DNA from: Candidatus Legionella polyplacis
GTDB taxonomy: Bacteria; Pseudomonadota; Gammaproteobacteria; Legionellales; Legionellaceae
Direction: 5' to 3'
Assembly (NCBI RefSeq): GCF_037013735.1
Contig: NZ_CP135136.1
Coordinates: 248,001 to 312,000 of the forward strand
Length of the DNA stretch: 64,000 bases
A program made the position numbers and the translations under genes. The notes beneath the pieces were generated by a model. It searched no databases. It worked only from the letters and a program-made list of their open reading frames with translations, and had not been told where the DNA came from. Of the stretch, positions 38,251 to 47,586 are shown piece by piece; position 1 is the stretch's first letter; every line of letters begins with the position of its first letter.

Positions 38251-39487
38251 AAAATACTTTTTTTTTCCAATAAACACAAATATACTTTGCATATTTCACA
38301 CGTTTTTTATGCATTTCTTCTCTAATATCTTTTTTTTTGTATCCCATTTCTATAAAAAACTTAGAATTAATACTAGCACACTTTTCCAATAAAATCTTCC
38401 AAAAACTATACTGTATATAATAATTACCTATATAAGTATTACAACTACAAAAATCTATTTTACATACTAACAAACATTTAATAAATAAATCTGGATTACG
38501 AAAAGCATTATTTATCTCTAAAATTTTAATCAAAGTTTCTGGATTTAAATTCCATGCCATATAAATACTTTGAAAAAAACGAGCACTCATAATAGCTAAT
38601 TTTCGATAAATTAAAGGAACTTTTAATCTATTACAAAAATTATAAATAACATTAGACCTATCCTGATTATAAAAAAAATGAATAGGCCAATATTTCATAT
38701 TGATTATAGATTTTTCTAAATGACATAAAAATACTGCAAAACGTACTATAGGATCATAAGTCAAATTTACAGAATTGCGTAAAGCCATCAAAGCATGAAC
38801 TCCACTATCTATTTCTGGATGAAATTTGCTAACATTAGGAACTCCAAATAATCTATTAATTTCAGGAAAAATAATTTCTAATGCTCCACAAGATCTTAAA
38901 ACTTCAATAAAAATTTCTGGATTTTTTTCAGATAAACTTCTATTCCATTCTTGCCAAATACGCTCAATAGTTATATATTTCAACTCACCAAGTTTCACTA
39001 TTTTATACATCAAACTTTCTGTTTCATTAGCAATTTTAAATCCTAAATGATGATAACGAGCTTTAAATCTAGCAATACGCAAAACACGTATCGGATCTTC
39101 TATAAATGCAGAAGACACATGTCTTAAAATTTTTTTTCTTAAATCACTTATTCCATTATACGGATCAATCAATACACCGTGTGAATCTATAGCCATAGCA
39201 TTAATAGTAAGATCTCGACGTTTTAAATCTTCTTCTAAAGTAATATTAGGATTAAAATCACATTTAAAACCATAATAACCAGGAGCATACTTATATTCTG
39301 TTCTCGCTAAAGCATATTCTTCACTAGTTATTGGATGTAAAAACACAGGAAAACTCTTTCCAATACATCTGTAACCTTTTTGCTTTAATAATTCTTTAGT
39401 TGCTCCAACAACAACCCAATCCCGTTCTTTAACTGGATATCCAAGCAATCTATCTCTTACAGCTCCACCCACAAGATATATCTTCAT
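38240..39487 (-). CDS. cca: CCA-adding enzyme (tRNA nucleotidyltransferase), HD motif degenerate
   Basis: A 415-residue enzyme that adds or repairs the CCA end of tRNAs. This is essential here because none of the seven tRNA genes in the window encodes CCA. The catalytic head is intact: [23 protein letters not shown] (DxD-type region) and [12 protein letters not shown]. The C-terminal HD domain is present by length. Where E. coli has CHDLGKG, however, this protein reads CHLEKS, losing the metal-binding Asp, and the later HHGH is HFFY. Phosphatase/phosphodiesterase activity has probably been lost while nucleotide addition is kept. Confidence 0.95.
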   Translation of the reverse strand: MKIYLVGGAVRDRLLGYPVKERDWVVVGATKELLKQKGYRCIGKSFPVFLHPITSEEYALARTEYKYAPGYYGFKCDFNPNITLEEDLKRRDLTINAMAIDSHGVLIDPYNGISDLRKKILRHVSSAFIEDPIRVLRIARFKARYHHLGFKIANETESLMYKIVKLGELKYITIERIWQEWNRSLSEKNPEIFIEVLRSCGALEIIFPEINRLFGVPNVSKFHPEIDSGVHALMALRNSVNLTYDPIVRFAVFLCHLEKSIINMKYWPIHFFYNQDRSNVIYNFCNRLKVPLIYRKLAIMSARFFQSIYMAWNLNPETLIKILEINNAFRNPDLFIKCLLVCKIDFCSCNTYIGNYYIQYSFWKILLEKCASINSKFFIEMGYKKKDIREEMHKKRVKYAKYICVYWKKKVFYEK

Positions 39488-39845
39488 TCAGTTTTCCCAT
39501 AATCTAAAATAAAAAATTTGAAAAAATTATTTTTATAATATATTTATGTTATAAATAAAGTACTTAACTATAACCCAACTAACAAAAACAACCTAAACCA
39601 TAATAAATAAATTACATAATTTATTTTTATCATTGAATAATACAACAAACAACATTACTTAAAATAAAAACTATTGCAAATGAATTAAACAATTTTTTTT
39701 ATCGCTAAACGATAATTAATTGTTTTCTTTAAAAAAAACTATTATTATAAATATAATTTAATTATTAACAGTCTAATAAAAAAGTAAAATCTTTAATTTT
39801 AAAAAAATATTTATAAAAAATTATTTTAATATACTCTAAATATTA
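39488..39845. other. Divergent intergenic region cca / cytochrome c gene, with a hairpin
   Basis: A 358-base AT-rich gap. At 39699-39715 TTATCG and CGATAA pair perfectly around CTAAA. It should contain promoters for both neighbours, but no good -35/-10 pair stands out. No ORF is seen. Confidence 0.45.
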
Positions 39846-41240
39846 ATGTTATATATAATAAAGCACACGATATTAATATCACTAATATTGTTAACCATAA
39901 CAACATCTACTAAAACACAAATTATTCCGAATAATAATAAAACAAACAATAATAACAATATTTATTGCATGAAAAGTAAGAACACATGCACCTCATATAA
40001 AAAAAAAAAAATAAGTATCAACACTCATAATAATTATACAAAAAATAAAAAAATATTACATATTAACCAAAACTACTACAATGATAAAGATAGAATTCAA
40101 TATCCTATATTGCATACATATAATATAAAAGATAAATTACTTATACAAAAAGGAGAATACATAGCTAAAATAGCCGATTGTATTTCATGTCATACAAATA
40201 CAAAAAATCATCCTTTTTCTGGAGGATTAAAAATTTCAACTCCATTCGGAAATTTTTATACTCCTAATATAACACCAGATAAAAAAACTGGAATAGGAAA
40301 CTGGAGTGAAAAAGATTTCATTAACGCTATGAAAAACGGAAAAAGCCCAAATGGAAAAAATTATTTTCCCGTATTTCCATATACTTATTTCTCCAAAATT
40401 ACAAATAATGATTTGCATGCACTATATGTATATTTTATGCATATACCTCCAATAAAACAAAAAAATAAACCATTATCATTTCCATTTAACTTACCAGGTT
40501 TTAGATATATAATACATGGATGGAATTTTCTATTTTTCAACAAATCAAAAAATGAAGAAAACTTTTTTCCTAATAAAAAACAAAATTTTTATTGGAAAAG
40601 AGGAGAATATATTGTCAACAGTCTCGGACATTGTGGAATGTGTCATACTCCAATAAATATATTTGGAGCACCAAAGAAAAATTTTTTCCTTTCAGGTGCA
40701 TTCATTAATGGACATTGGGCACCTAATATTACAAAAGATGGACTATCATATTTTCACATAAACGATATTATAGATATTTTTAATAAAAATAAATTATTAG
40801 GTCAAAACAGCCCAATAACAGGTCCAATGGCAGAAGTTAATCATAACAGCCTTATTTATCTTACAAAAAAAGACAAAATATCTATTGCAACATATTTAAA
40901 AAATATAAATAGTATTAATCCAACATGGATTAATCATAAAAATAAAAAACAATCTAATTCTTCAATAGGAAAGATTATATATAAAAACAGTTGTATAATG
41001 TGTCATTATAACGGAGAAATGGGTGCTCCAACAATTTTTGATGCAGAAAATTGGTTTATGCGAATTAAATATTCCAATTTTAAAACACTATATAAACATA
41101 CTATTTATGGATACAATAGCATGCCAATTAAAGGAAATTGTTTAAATTGCTCTAAAACAGATATTATCAATGCAGTTAATTACATATTAAATAACTCTTT
41201 AAATATCTCCCAATGGAGAAATATAATTAATAAAAAATAA
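39846..41240 (+). CDS. Triheme c-type cytochrome with C-terminal cytochrome c5-like domain
   Basis: A 464-residue periplasmic protein. A signal-like hydrophobic segment (about residues 8-22) is followed by a low-complexity Asn/Lys stretch to about residue 95. Three heme sites follow: CISCH (Cys112, Cys115), CGMCH (Cys263, Cys266) and CIMCH (Cys383, Cys386). The first two domains resemble dehydrogenase cytochrome subunits (alcohol or gluconate dehydrogenase type). The last domain resembles cytochrome c5, with MGAPTIFDAENWFMRI, the axial Met in YNSMPIKGNC, and CSKTDIINAVNYIL. It lies directly upstream of the cox genes and could donate electrons to the oxidase. The dehydrogenase partner, if any, is not in the window. 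Confidence 0.85.
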   Translation: MLYIIKHTILISLILLTITTSTKTQIIPNNNKTNNNNNIYCMKSKNTCTSYKKKKISINTHNNYTKNKKILHINQNYYNDKDRIQYPILHTYNIKDKLLIQKGEYIAKIADCISCHTNTKNHPFSGGLKISTPFGNFYTPNITPDKKTGIGNWSEKDFINAMKNGKSPNGKNYFPVFPYTYFSKITNNDLHALYVYFMHIPPIKQKNKPLSFPFNLPGFRYIIHGWNFLFFNKSKNEENFFPNKKQNFYWKRGEYIVNSLGHCGMCHTPINIFGAPKKNFFLSGAFINGHWAPNITKDGLSYFHINDIIDIFNKNKLLGQNSPITGPMAEVNHNSLIYLTKKDKISIATYLKNINSINPTWINHKNKKQSNSSIGKIIYKNSCIMCHYNGEMGAPTIFDAENWFMRIKYSNFKTLYKHTIYGYNSMPIKGNCLNCSKTDIINAVNYILNNSLNISQWRNIINKK

Positions 41241-41595
41241 AACAATCTAACTAAAAATATAAAATTCTTATAAAAAACAATAAAACATATCAAATATGCA
41301 ATGAAAACAACTACTAAAAATAACATATAAAATATAAAATAAAACTTTTTAAAAAAAATTTATTATTAAATACAGTATTTACTGTATTTAATAATACAAC
41401 AAAATACATTTTGTAATATAAGTATTATACAATTATTAAAGACTAAGAAAAAATCTGTAAAAAACACAATTTACCTATAAAATAAATCATGAATAATAAT
41501 ATTATTCTTTATGATAATATATCTATATAATCCCTATATATAAATATGTATAATAAAAATAAAAATTTTAAAATCATTAATTTTACAAAATATTT
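41241..41595. other. Intergenic region cytochrome c gene / coxB with strong dyad symmetry
   Basis: A 355-base gap between two plus-strand genes. It contains a perfect 16-bp inverted repeat (41361-41396) and, three bases further, a 7-bp inverted repeat (41399-41414). It should carry the coxB promoter. No ORF is seen. Confidence 0.5.
41361..41396. promoter_or_regulatory. Perfect 16-bp inverted repeat with 4-base loop upstream of coxB
   Basis: TATTATTAAATACAGT and ACTGTATTTAATAATA are exact reverse complements around ATTT. On the minus strand an eight-base T-run follows it, so it resembles an intrinsic terminator for that strand, but no minus-strand gene feeds into it. It could be an operator (ACAGT-N4-ACTGT at its centre), an mRNA-protecting hairpin behind the cytochrome gene, or a terminator. 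The repeat itself is certain; its role is unknown. Confidence 0.6.
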
Positions 41596-42714
41596 ATGAT
41601 TAACAAAATTATAATTCAACCTAATAATTGGCAAATTAATATGCATCAAGGGGTAACTCCTGTAAGCAAAGCTATATATAATCTACATATGATTGCATTA
41701 ATAATATGTACAATAATAGGATTATTTATATTTACCATAGTAACTTATACACTTATAAAACACAGAAAACATAAAAATCACAAAGCAAGTAATTTTCATA
41801 AAAATACATTGTTAGAAATAATATGGATTATTATTCCATTCATTATTTTAATAGGCCTAGCAATACCTGCCACAAAGACATTACAATACATGGAAAACAC
41901 CGATGACAATCCATATATCACAATTAAAATTACAGGATATCAATGGAAATGGCAATATGAATATCTCAATAAAGGAATTAATTTTTTCAGTTCACTATCT
42001 ACTCCATATAATCAAATTCACAATGAAAAAAAGAAAAACATTTGGTACTTATTAGAAGTAGATAAACCACTTATACTTCCAATCAACAAAAAAATACGAT
42101 TTTTAATAACTTCTAACGATGTTATACACTCATGGTGGATTCCAGAATTAGGAATTAAACAAGATGCTATACCAGGATATATAAACGAAGCTTGGACAAT
42201 AATAAGAAACATTGGTGTATATAGGGGGCAATGCGCTGAACTATGCGGGATTAATCACTCTTATATGCCAATAGTAATTAAAGCAATAAACCAATCAGAT
42301 TTTCAAAAATGGATTAATAAAAACAAAAAACTAAATAAAAAAAATAAAAACTATGAACATAAAAAAAACTTAAAAAAATTTATAAAGCTTACACATATAA
42401 CATTAATGAAAATAGGTAAAGAAAAATATGAACAAACATGCTCTCCATGCCATCAAATAAATGGAGAAGGATTACCACCTATATATCCAGCATTAAAAAA
42501 TAGCTCAATAACAACAGGACGTCCTATATCTAGACATATTAATATCATATTATATGGAATACCAGGTACAGCTATGCAATCCTTTAAAGACCAATTAACA
42601 AGTTCTGATATTGCAGCTATAGTTACATATGAAAGAAACGCTTGGGGTAATAATACAAATGAAGATATACAAGAACAAGACATAGAAAATATAAAAAACA
42701 ATACCAAACATTAG
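41596..42714 (+). CDS. coxB: Cytochrome c oxidase subunit II with fused cytochrome c domain
   Basis: A 372-residue protein that takes electrons into the aa3 oxidase. Two transmembrane segments (about residues 34-55 and 73-93) precede the cupredoxin domain, with the CuA ligands in QCAELCGINHSYM. The aromatic path YQWKWQYEY is present. A C-terminal cytochrome c domain holds heme site CSPCH (about residue 282) and Met in AMQSF. The usual N-terminal signal sequence is missing: the protein starts about 12 residues before the mature-like NWQINMHQGVT, and an in-frame stop lies just upstream. Confidence 0.95.
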   Translation: MINKIIIQPNNWQINMHQGVTPVSKAIYNLHMIALIICTIIGLFIFTIVTYTLIKHRKHKNHKASNFHKNTLLEIIWIIIPFIILIGLAIPATKTLQYMENTDDNPYITIKITGYQWKWQYEYLNKGINFFSSLSTPYNQIHNEKKKNIWYLLEVDKPLILPINKKIRFLITSNDVIHSWWIPELGIKQDAIPGYINEAWTIIRNIGVYRGQCAELCGINHSYMPIVIKAINQSDFQKWINKNKKLNKKNKNYEHKKNLKKFIKLTHITLMKIGKEKYEQTCSPCHQINGEGLPPIYPALKNSSITTGRPISRHINIILYGIPGTAMQSFKDQLTSSDIAAIVTYERNAWGNNTNEDIQEQDIENIKNNTKH

Positions 42715-42792
42715 TAAATTACTATAAGAAAACATATCACAATATTGATAAACTTATAGATCAAACATAATACTTTTTTTTAAAAAATATAT

Positions 42793-44403
42793 ATGAACAA
42801 ACATCATGACATAAAAAAATATAAATTATTTTCAACAAAAACTATTAAAAAAATTTTTAACTTTATAAAAAAATGGTCTTCTACAACTAACCACAAAAAC
42901 ATAGGAAGCTTATATTTATACTTCTCCATAATAAATCTCTTTATAGGTGGATTCATGGCTTTAATCATTAGATTAGAGTTATTTCAACCAGGGCAACAAT
43001 TCATAAATTCAAACTTCTTTAATCAAATGACTACTATGCATGGACTAATTATGGTATTCGGAGTCGTTATGCCAGCATTCACAGGTTTAGCAAACTGGCA
43101 AATCCCAATGATGATCGGAGCTCCAGACATGGCTTTTCCAAGATTAAATAACCTTAGTTTTTGGTTATTACCATTTGCCTTTATTATGCTAATATCTACT
43201 ATATTTCAAAAAGGAGGTGGCCCTAACTTTGGATGGACAATGTATGCACCATTATCTACTAAATATGCACCTCCAAGTACTGATTATATGATATTCTCTA
43301 TTCATATTATAGGTATATCATCTATATTAGGAGCAATCAATATTGTAACAACAATTATAAATTTAAGAGCTCCAGGAATGAAATATATGAAAATGCCTAT
43401 GTTTGTCTGGACTTGGTTCATTACATCCTTTTTATTGCTAGCTATTATACCAGTATTAGCAGCTGCAATAACTATGATGTTAGCTGATCGTCATTTAGGA
43501 ACAAGTTTTTTCGAAGCATCAGGTGGTGGCGATCCAATACTTTTTCAACATATTTTTTGGTTTTTTGGTCACCCAGAAGTCTATGTACTAGTATTACCAG
43601 CTTTTGGTGTAATATCTGAGGTTATTCCCACATTTAGTAGAAAACCATTATTTGGATACAAATCCATGGTTTATGCAATAGTTGTTATTGCATTTTTATC
43701 ATTCATTGTATGGGCACATCATATGTTCACAGCAGGTATTTCTATAAACGCCGAACTATTTTTTATGTACACAACAATGTTAATAGCCATACCTACTGGA
43801 ATAAAAATTTTTAATTGGATTAGTACAATGTACAAAGGATCTATTACATTTGAAACTCCTATGTTATTTGCAATATCCTTTATATTACTATTCATGATTG
43901 GAGGATTCACTGGAATAATGTCTTCTTTAGTTCCATCCGATTATCAATATCAAGATACCTACTTTATTGTAGCTCATTTTCATTATACATTAGTACCAGG
44001 AGTTATCTTTGCATTATTCTCAGGAATATATTATTGGATTCCAAAATGGAGTGGATATAAGTACAATGAAAAATTAGGTAAATGGCATTTTTGGTTATCA
44101 GTAATTTCAGTAAACATTCTTTTTTTTCCAATGCACTTTTTAGGATTAGCTGGGATGCCTAGAAGAGTATCAGATTACTCTATACAATTCACTAATTTTA
44201 ATATGATCTCATCAATAGGAGCATTTATATTTGGAATATCCCAAATAATATTTTTAATAAATATATTACAGACTATTTTTAATTACAAAAATAAATCTAA
44301 AAAAGTCAATAATATAGTATGGGATGGAGCAAAAGGACTAGAATGGACTTTATCATCCCCTCCACCTTATCATAGCTTCAAAACACCACCAAAAATTAAT
44401 TAG
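42793..44403 (+). CDS. coxA: Cytochrome c oxidase subunit I
   Basis: The 536-residue catalytic subunit, with 12 membrane segments, that reduces oxygen to water and pumps protons. The heme and copper ligands are present: the His of TTMHGLIMVFG and the two histidines of VAHFHYTLV (hemes), HPEVYVLVLPAFG with the cross-linked His-Tyr pair (CuB), and WAHHMFTAG (CuB). The protein is much better conserved than its neighbours. It lies 78 bases after coxB, in the order coxB-coxA-ctaG-coxC. Confidence 0.98.
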   Translation: MNKHHDIKKYKLFSTKTIKKIFNFIKKWSSTTNHKNIGSLYLYFSIINLFIGGFMALIIRLELFQPGQQFINSNFFNQMTTMHGLIMVFGVVMPAFTGLANWQIPMMIGAPDMAFPRLNNLSFWLLPFAFIMLISTIFQKGGGPNFGWTMYAPLSTKYAPPSTDYMIFSIHIIGISSILGAINIVTTIINLRAPGMKYMKMPMFVWTWFITSFLLLAIIPVLAAAITMMLADRHLGTSFFEASGGGDPILFQHIFWFFGHPEVYVLVLPAFGVISEVIPTFSRKPLFGYKSMVYAIVVIAFLSFIVWAHHMFTAGISINAELFFMYTTMLIAIPTGIKIFNWISTMYKGSITFETPMLFAISFILLFMIGGFTGIMSSLVPSDYQYQDTYFIVAHFHYTLVPGVIFALFSGIYYWIPKWSGYKYNEKLGKWHFWLSVISVNILFFPMHFLGLAGMPRRVSDYSIQFTNFNMISSIGAFIFGISQIIFLINILQTIFNYKNKSKKVNNIVWDGAKGLEWTLSSPPPYHSFKTPPKIN

Positions 44404-44430
44404 AAAAAATATTTTTTTTCAAATATAAAC

Positions 44431-44946
44431 ATGAGAACAAAAAATAAAAAAATATTAATTATATTAATACTTATAGAGATATTAATGTTTGGATTCGGAT
44501 TTACATTAATCCCAATATACAACAAATTTTGTAAAGCTTTAAAAAATAACAAAAAAAACCTATTATCAAACAATTTCTATCAAAAAAATAATGAAATCTT
44601 TCTCAGAAAGAAAATAACGATAGAATTTATTACAAATTATGATAGCAGTCTACCATGGAGGTTCTATCCTAAAATACCAAAAATCACAATATATTCTGGT
44701 CAAAAAACTAAAATAATTTTTTATGCAGAAAATAATAGCAAAAAAATAATTTATATTAGAGCTATACCAAATATTATACCAATCAACTCAAAACAATTTT
44801 TTAAAAAAATAAAATGCTTTTGCTTTACAAAACAAACATTAAATCCAAATCAAACCACAGAAATGACATTAATATTTTACATTGACATAAACATACCAAA
44901 AAATATTAAAAATATAATTCTAAGCTACACTTTTTATAAAATATAA
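44431..44946 (+). CDS. ctaG: Cytochrome c oxidase assembly protein CtaG (Cox11)
   Basis: A 171-residue copper chaperone that inserts CuB into subunit I. It has one N-terminal membrane anchor, the YNKFCKAL copper-binding Cys, and the paired cysteines in KCFCFTKQTL typical of Cox11. The rest is diverged. It is 27 bases after coxA and 24 before coxC, so it is part of the cox operon. Confidence 0.93.
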   Translation: MRTKNKKILIILILIEILMFGFGFTLIPIYNKFCKALKNNKKNLLSNNFYQKNNEIFLRKKITIEFITNYDSSLPWRFYPKIPKITIYSGQKTKIIFYAENNSKKIIYIRAIPNIIPINSKQFFKKIKCFCFTKQTLNPNQTTEMTLIFYIDINIPKNIKNIILSYTFYKI

Positions 44947-44970
44947 ACTTTATCCTATAAAATACGAACA

Positions 44971-45861
44971 ATGAAAAACATTATAAAAAATAGTTATTAC
45001 ATTCCAAAACCTACTTTACTTCCAATATCAATAGCAATCGGAATAACAACTATACTAATATCTTTTGCCTTGTTTTTTCATAAAAAAATATATTCGCAAT
45101 ACTATTGCTTATCTGGAAGTATCATTATGCTAATCTCTATAACACAATGGATCATTTACATCAATAAAGAAAACAAATTTTATACATCACAAGTTAATAA
45201 ATCTTATACAATATGTATAAAATGGATTATTTTTTCTGAAACTTGTTTTTTTTGTACATTACTATTTTCTTTATTTTTTATTAAAAATTGGTCTATACCA
45301 ATATTAGGAGGAATTATCCATCCAGCAACAACACATATTCTTATATGGCCAAAATTTAAATCACAATGGCCATTAATCATTAATCCAAATAACTATTTAT
45401 TTTATGGTCCAACACAATATATAAAACCTCATGGTATCGCACTAATAAACACTATCATTTTATCAATGTCAGGAATAACTATTTATCTATCAGAAAAAAA
45501 CTTAAAAGCCAAAAAAATACTTTATTTTAATATAAACATATTAATAACTATATTATTTGGAATAATATTTATTATACTTCAATATATAGAATATGAACAT
45601 GCATATAAAAAAATTTATTTAACTTTAAATTCAGGAATCTACGGATCAATATTTTATATATTGACAGGATTTCATGGAATACACGTACTTATAGGTATAA
45701 TAATATTAACTATTATTTTTATATACAACATAAACACAAACAAATTTTTTTCTAAAAAAAATAATTATTCAAATTTAAGCTTAAAACTATCATCATTATA
45801 TTGGCATTTCGTTGATATTATTTGGATAATTTTATATATTTTTGTATATTGTTTCCATTAA
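44971..45861 (+). CDS. coxC: Cytochrome c oxidase subunit III
   Basis: A 296-residue membrane protein with seven hydrophobic segments that stabilises the oxidase. Recognisable segments are YIPKPTLLPISIAIG, FYILTGFHGIHVLIGIIIL and SLYWHFVDIIWIILYIF. It ends the cox operon. The genes that often follow in relatives for heme A synthesis (ctaA, ctaB) and surf1 are absent here. They must lie elsewhere if the oxidase uses heme a. Confidence 0.95.
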   Translation: MKNIIKNSYYIPKPTLLPISIAIGITTILISFALFFHKKIYSQYYCLSGSIIMLISITQWIIYINKENKFYTSQVNKSYTICIKWIIFSETCFFCTLLFSLFFIKNWSIPILGGIIHPATTHILIWPKFKSQWPLIINPNNYLFYGPTQYIKPHGIALINTIILSMSGITIYLSEKNLKAKKILYFNINILITILFGIIFIILQYIEYEHAYKKIYLTLNSGIYGSIFYILTGFHGIHVLIGIIILTIIFIYNINTNKFFSKKNNYSNLSLKLSSLYWHFVDIIWIILYIFVYCFH

Positions 45862-45937
45862 AATTTAAAAATAAATATACTAAAATATACTACCTATAAA
45901 AAATATAATTTCTTAAAATTCTATAATAAAATATGAA

Positions 45938-45954
45938 TTATCACAAAATGATAA
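45938..45954. terminator. Small hairpin between convergent coxC and coq7
   Basis: TTATCA and TGATAA pair perfectly around CAAAA between two genes that face each other. The position fits a bidirectional terminator, but the stem is short and there is no strong T-run. Confidence 0.25.
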
Positions 45955-46028
45955 ACAAAAATCTATAAAAAAAATCAAATAAATTTTGAAATATATAAAT
46001 ATATTTTAAACATATTTTGTTTTATAAA

Positions 46029-46673
46029 TTAAATATAATAACTAGAAAAAATCATCACCTTAGATAAATATTTCATTACTTTTCTTAAAAAGAAAGGAAA
46101 TATCATTCCACCATAATTTTTAGCAAAATTATAATGACTATATTCATCTTTTATCATTTTTTTCAAAATAATTCTAGTTTTTTTATCTTGAATAGGTATT
46201 TTATTTAAATGACTTTTTAAATGATTCACTACTTGCCTTTCAGATTCAGAAATAAAACCCAGACTTATATTTTCACCAAATAAACTAATAAATAAACCTA
46301 TAATAAACGAACATATATAAAAAAACAAATTCAACTTACTAACACTTCCTCCTAACTCTGTTAAACGTTGTTTGCACCAAAATAAATGATCTATTTCTTC
46401 TATTCCAATCTTTATATATTTCTTTCTTATTCCAAAATTTCTTATAAAAAATAATTGACTCCTATAAAGTGCTTGAGCACATATTTCACCAGTATGATCT
46501 ATTCTTATTAAACCAATAATATATTTAATATCTTTTATATTAAGAAATAAACAATCATTAACATTATATGATGGATTATCTCTAACAATAGATCTTGGAA
46601 CATATAATGGAAATAATATTCTTAATAAAAAATCTAATTCACGAACAAAATATCTTAAATATCTAAATTGCAC
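46029..46673 (-). CDS. coq7: Ubiquinone 5-demethoxy hydroxylase Coq7 (UbiF-equivalent)
   Basis: A 214-residue di-iron hydroxylase for the last hydroxylation in ubiquinone synthesis; it replaces UbiF in Legionella and many other proteobacteria. Iron ligands are visible in RIDHTGEICAQALY, IEEIDHLFW, SERQVVNHL and KDEYSHYNFA, the two ExxH pairs of the family. The start is GTG with AGGAAAG eight bases upstream. A hydrophobic segment (FFYICSFIIGLFISLFG) fits its membrane association. Confidence 0.93.
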   Translation of the reverse strand: MQFRYLRYFVRELDFLLRILFPLYVPRSIVRDNPSYNVNDCLFLNIKDIKYIIGLIRIDHTGEICAQALYRSQLFFIRNFGIRKKYIKIGIEEIDHLFWCKQRLTELGGSVSKLNLFFYICSFIIGLFISLFGENISLGFISESERQVVNHLKSHLNKIPIQDKKTRIILKKMIKDEYSHYNFAKNYGGMIFPFFLRKVMKYLSKVMIFSSYYI

Positions 46674-46949
46674 AATTACTTTCCTATAAAAAGATAAAAC
46701 TCTTATAACTATTAATTCTTAATTTCTATTAAATTTCTTAAAATATATTTAATATTATAAAATATTTAAATATTTTAAAATATATTAATTCTTATTTTAA
46801 ATAAAATTAAAATTTTTATCAAAATAATAGTATTTATATAAATATATATTGTAAAATATAAAAAAAATTTTATTTATAAAGTTATAAATAAATATCTAAT
46901 CTAAAATAAATTAATAAGAATACTAAAATTATATAAAATAAAAAATAAA

Positions 46950-47483
46950 ATGAATTTAACAAATATAAATATAGGAAATAAAATACCTAACGAAATCAAT
47001 GTCATTATTGAAATTCCTATGTATAGTAAACCAATAAAATATGAAATAGATAAAAAAACAGAAACTTTATTTGTAGATAGATTTCTATCTACCTCTATGT
47101 GCTATCCAAGTAACTATGGATATATACCAAACACATTATCAGAAGATGGAGATCCAATTGATGCATTAGTAATTACTCCGATACCATTAGTTAGTTGTTC
47201 AGTAATCACCTGCAGGCCAATAGGATTACTTGAAATGAATGATGAAAAAGGAATAGATATAAAAATCTTAACAGTACCTATAACAAAAATTACTAAATAT
47301 TATAAAAACATTAAATCTTACAAAGATCTTCCAGAAAACTTATTATCATCTTTAAAACATTTTTTTCAACATTACAAAGATTTGGAAGAAAATAAATGGG
47401 TAACAATAGGAAACTGGAAAAATAAAGATTCGGCCATCCAAACAATTTTAAATGGAATCAAAAACTTTAAAAACATAAAATAA
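46950..47483 (+). CDS. ppa: Inorganic pyrophosphatase
   Basis: A complete 177-residue family I pyrophosphatase that hydrolyses PPi and so pulls biosynthetic reactions forward. The signature DGDPIDALVITP carries the metal-binding aspartates. Also visible are CYPSNYGYIPNTLSEDG and the active-site region NEKG-like MNDEKGIDIKIL. It is a single gene. Confidence 0.96.
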   Translation: MNLTNINIGNKIPNEINVIIEIPMYSKPIKYEIDKKTETLFVDRFLSTSMCYPSNYGYIPNTLSEDGDPIDALVITPIPLVSCSVITCRPIGLLEMNDEKGIDIKILTVPITKITKYYKNIKSYKDLPENLLSSLKHFFQHYKDLEENKWVTIGNWKNKDSAIQTILNGIKNFKNIK

Positions 47484-47586
47484 TACTATACTTTTGATAA
47501 AAATTCGTTCATAAAAATCAATTTTAAAAAAAAACTATTTATAAAATTTTATCTACAAAGTAGATAACATTTTTTTTTTAAAAACA

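Noticed and set aside
38251-38292. Longer oligoribonuclease with 14 extra N-terminal residues
   Set aside because: The extension lies inside cca and is not part of the Orn family; ATG 38250 gives the normal N-terminus.
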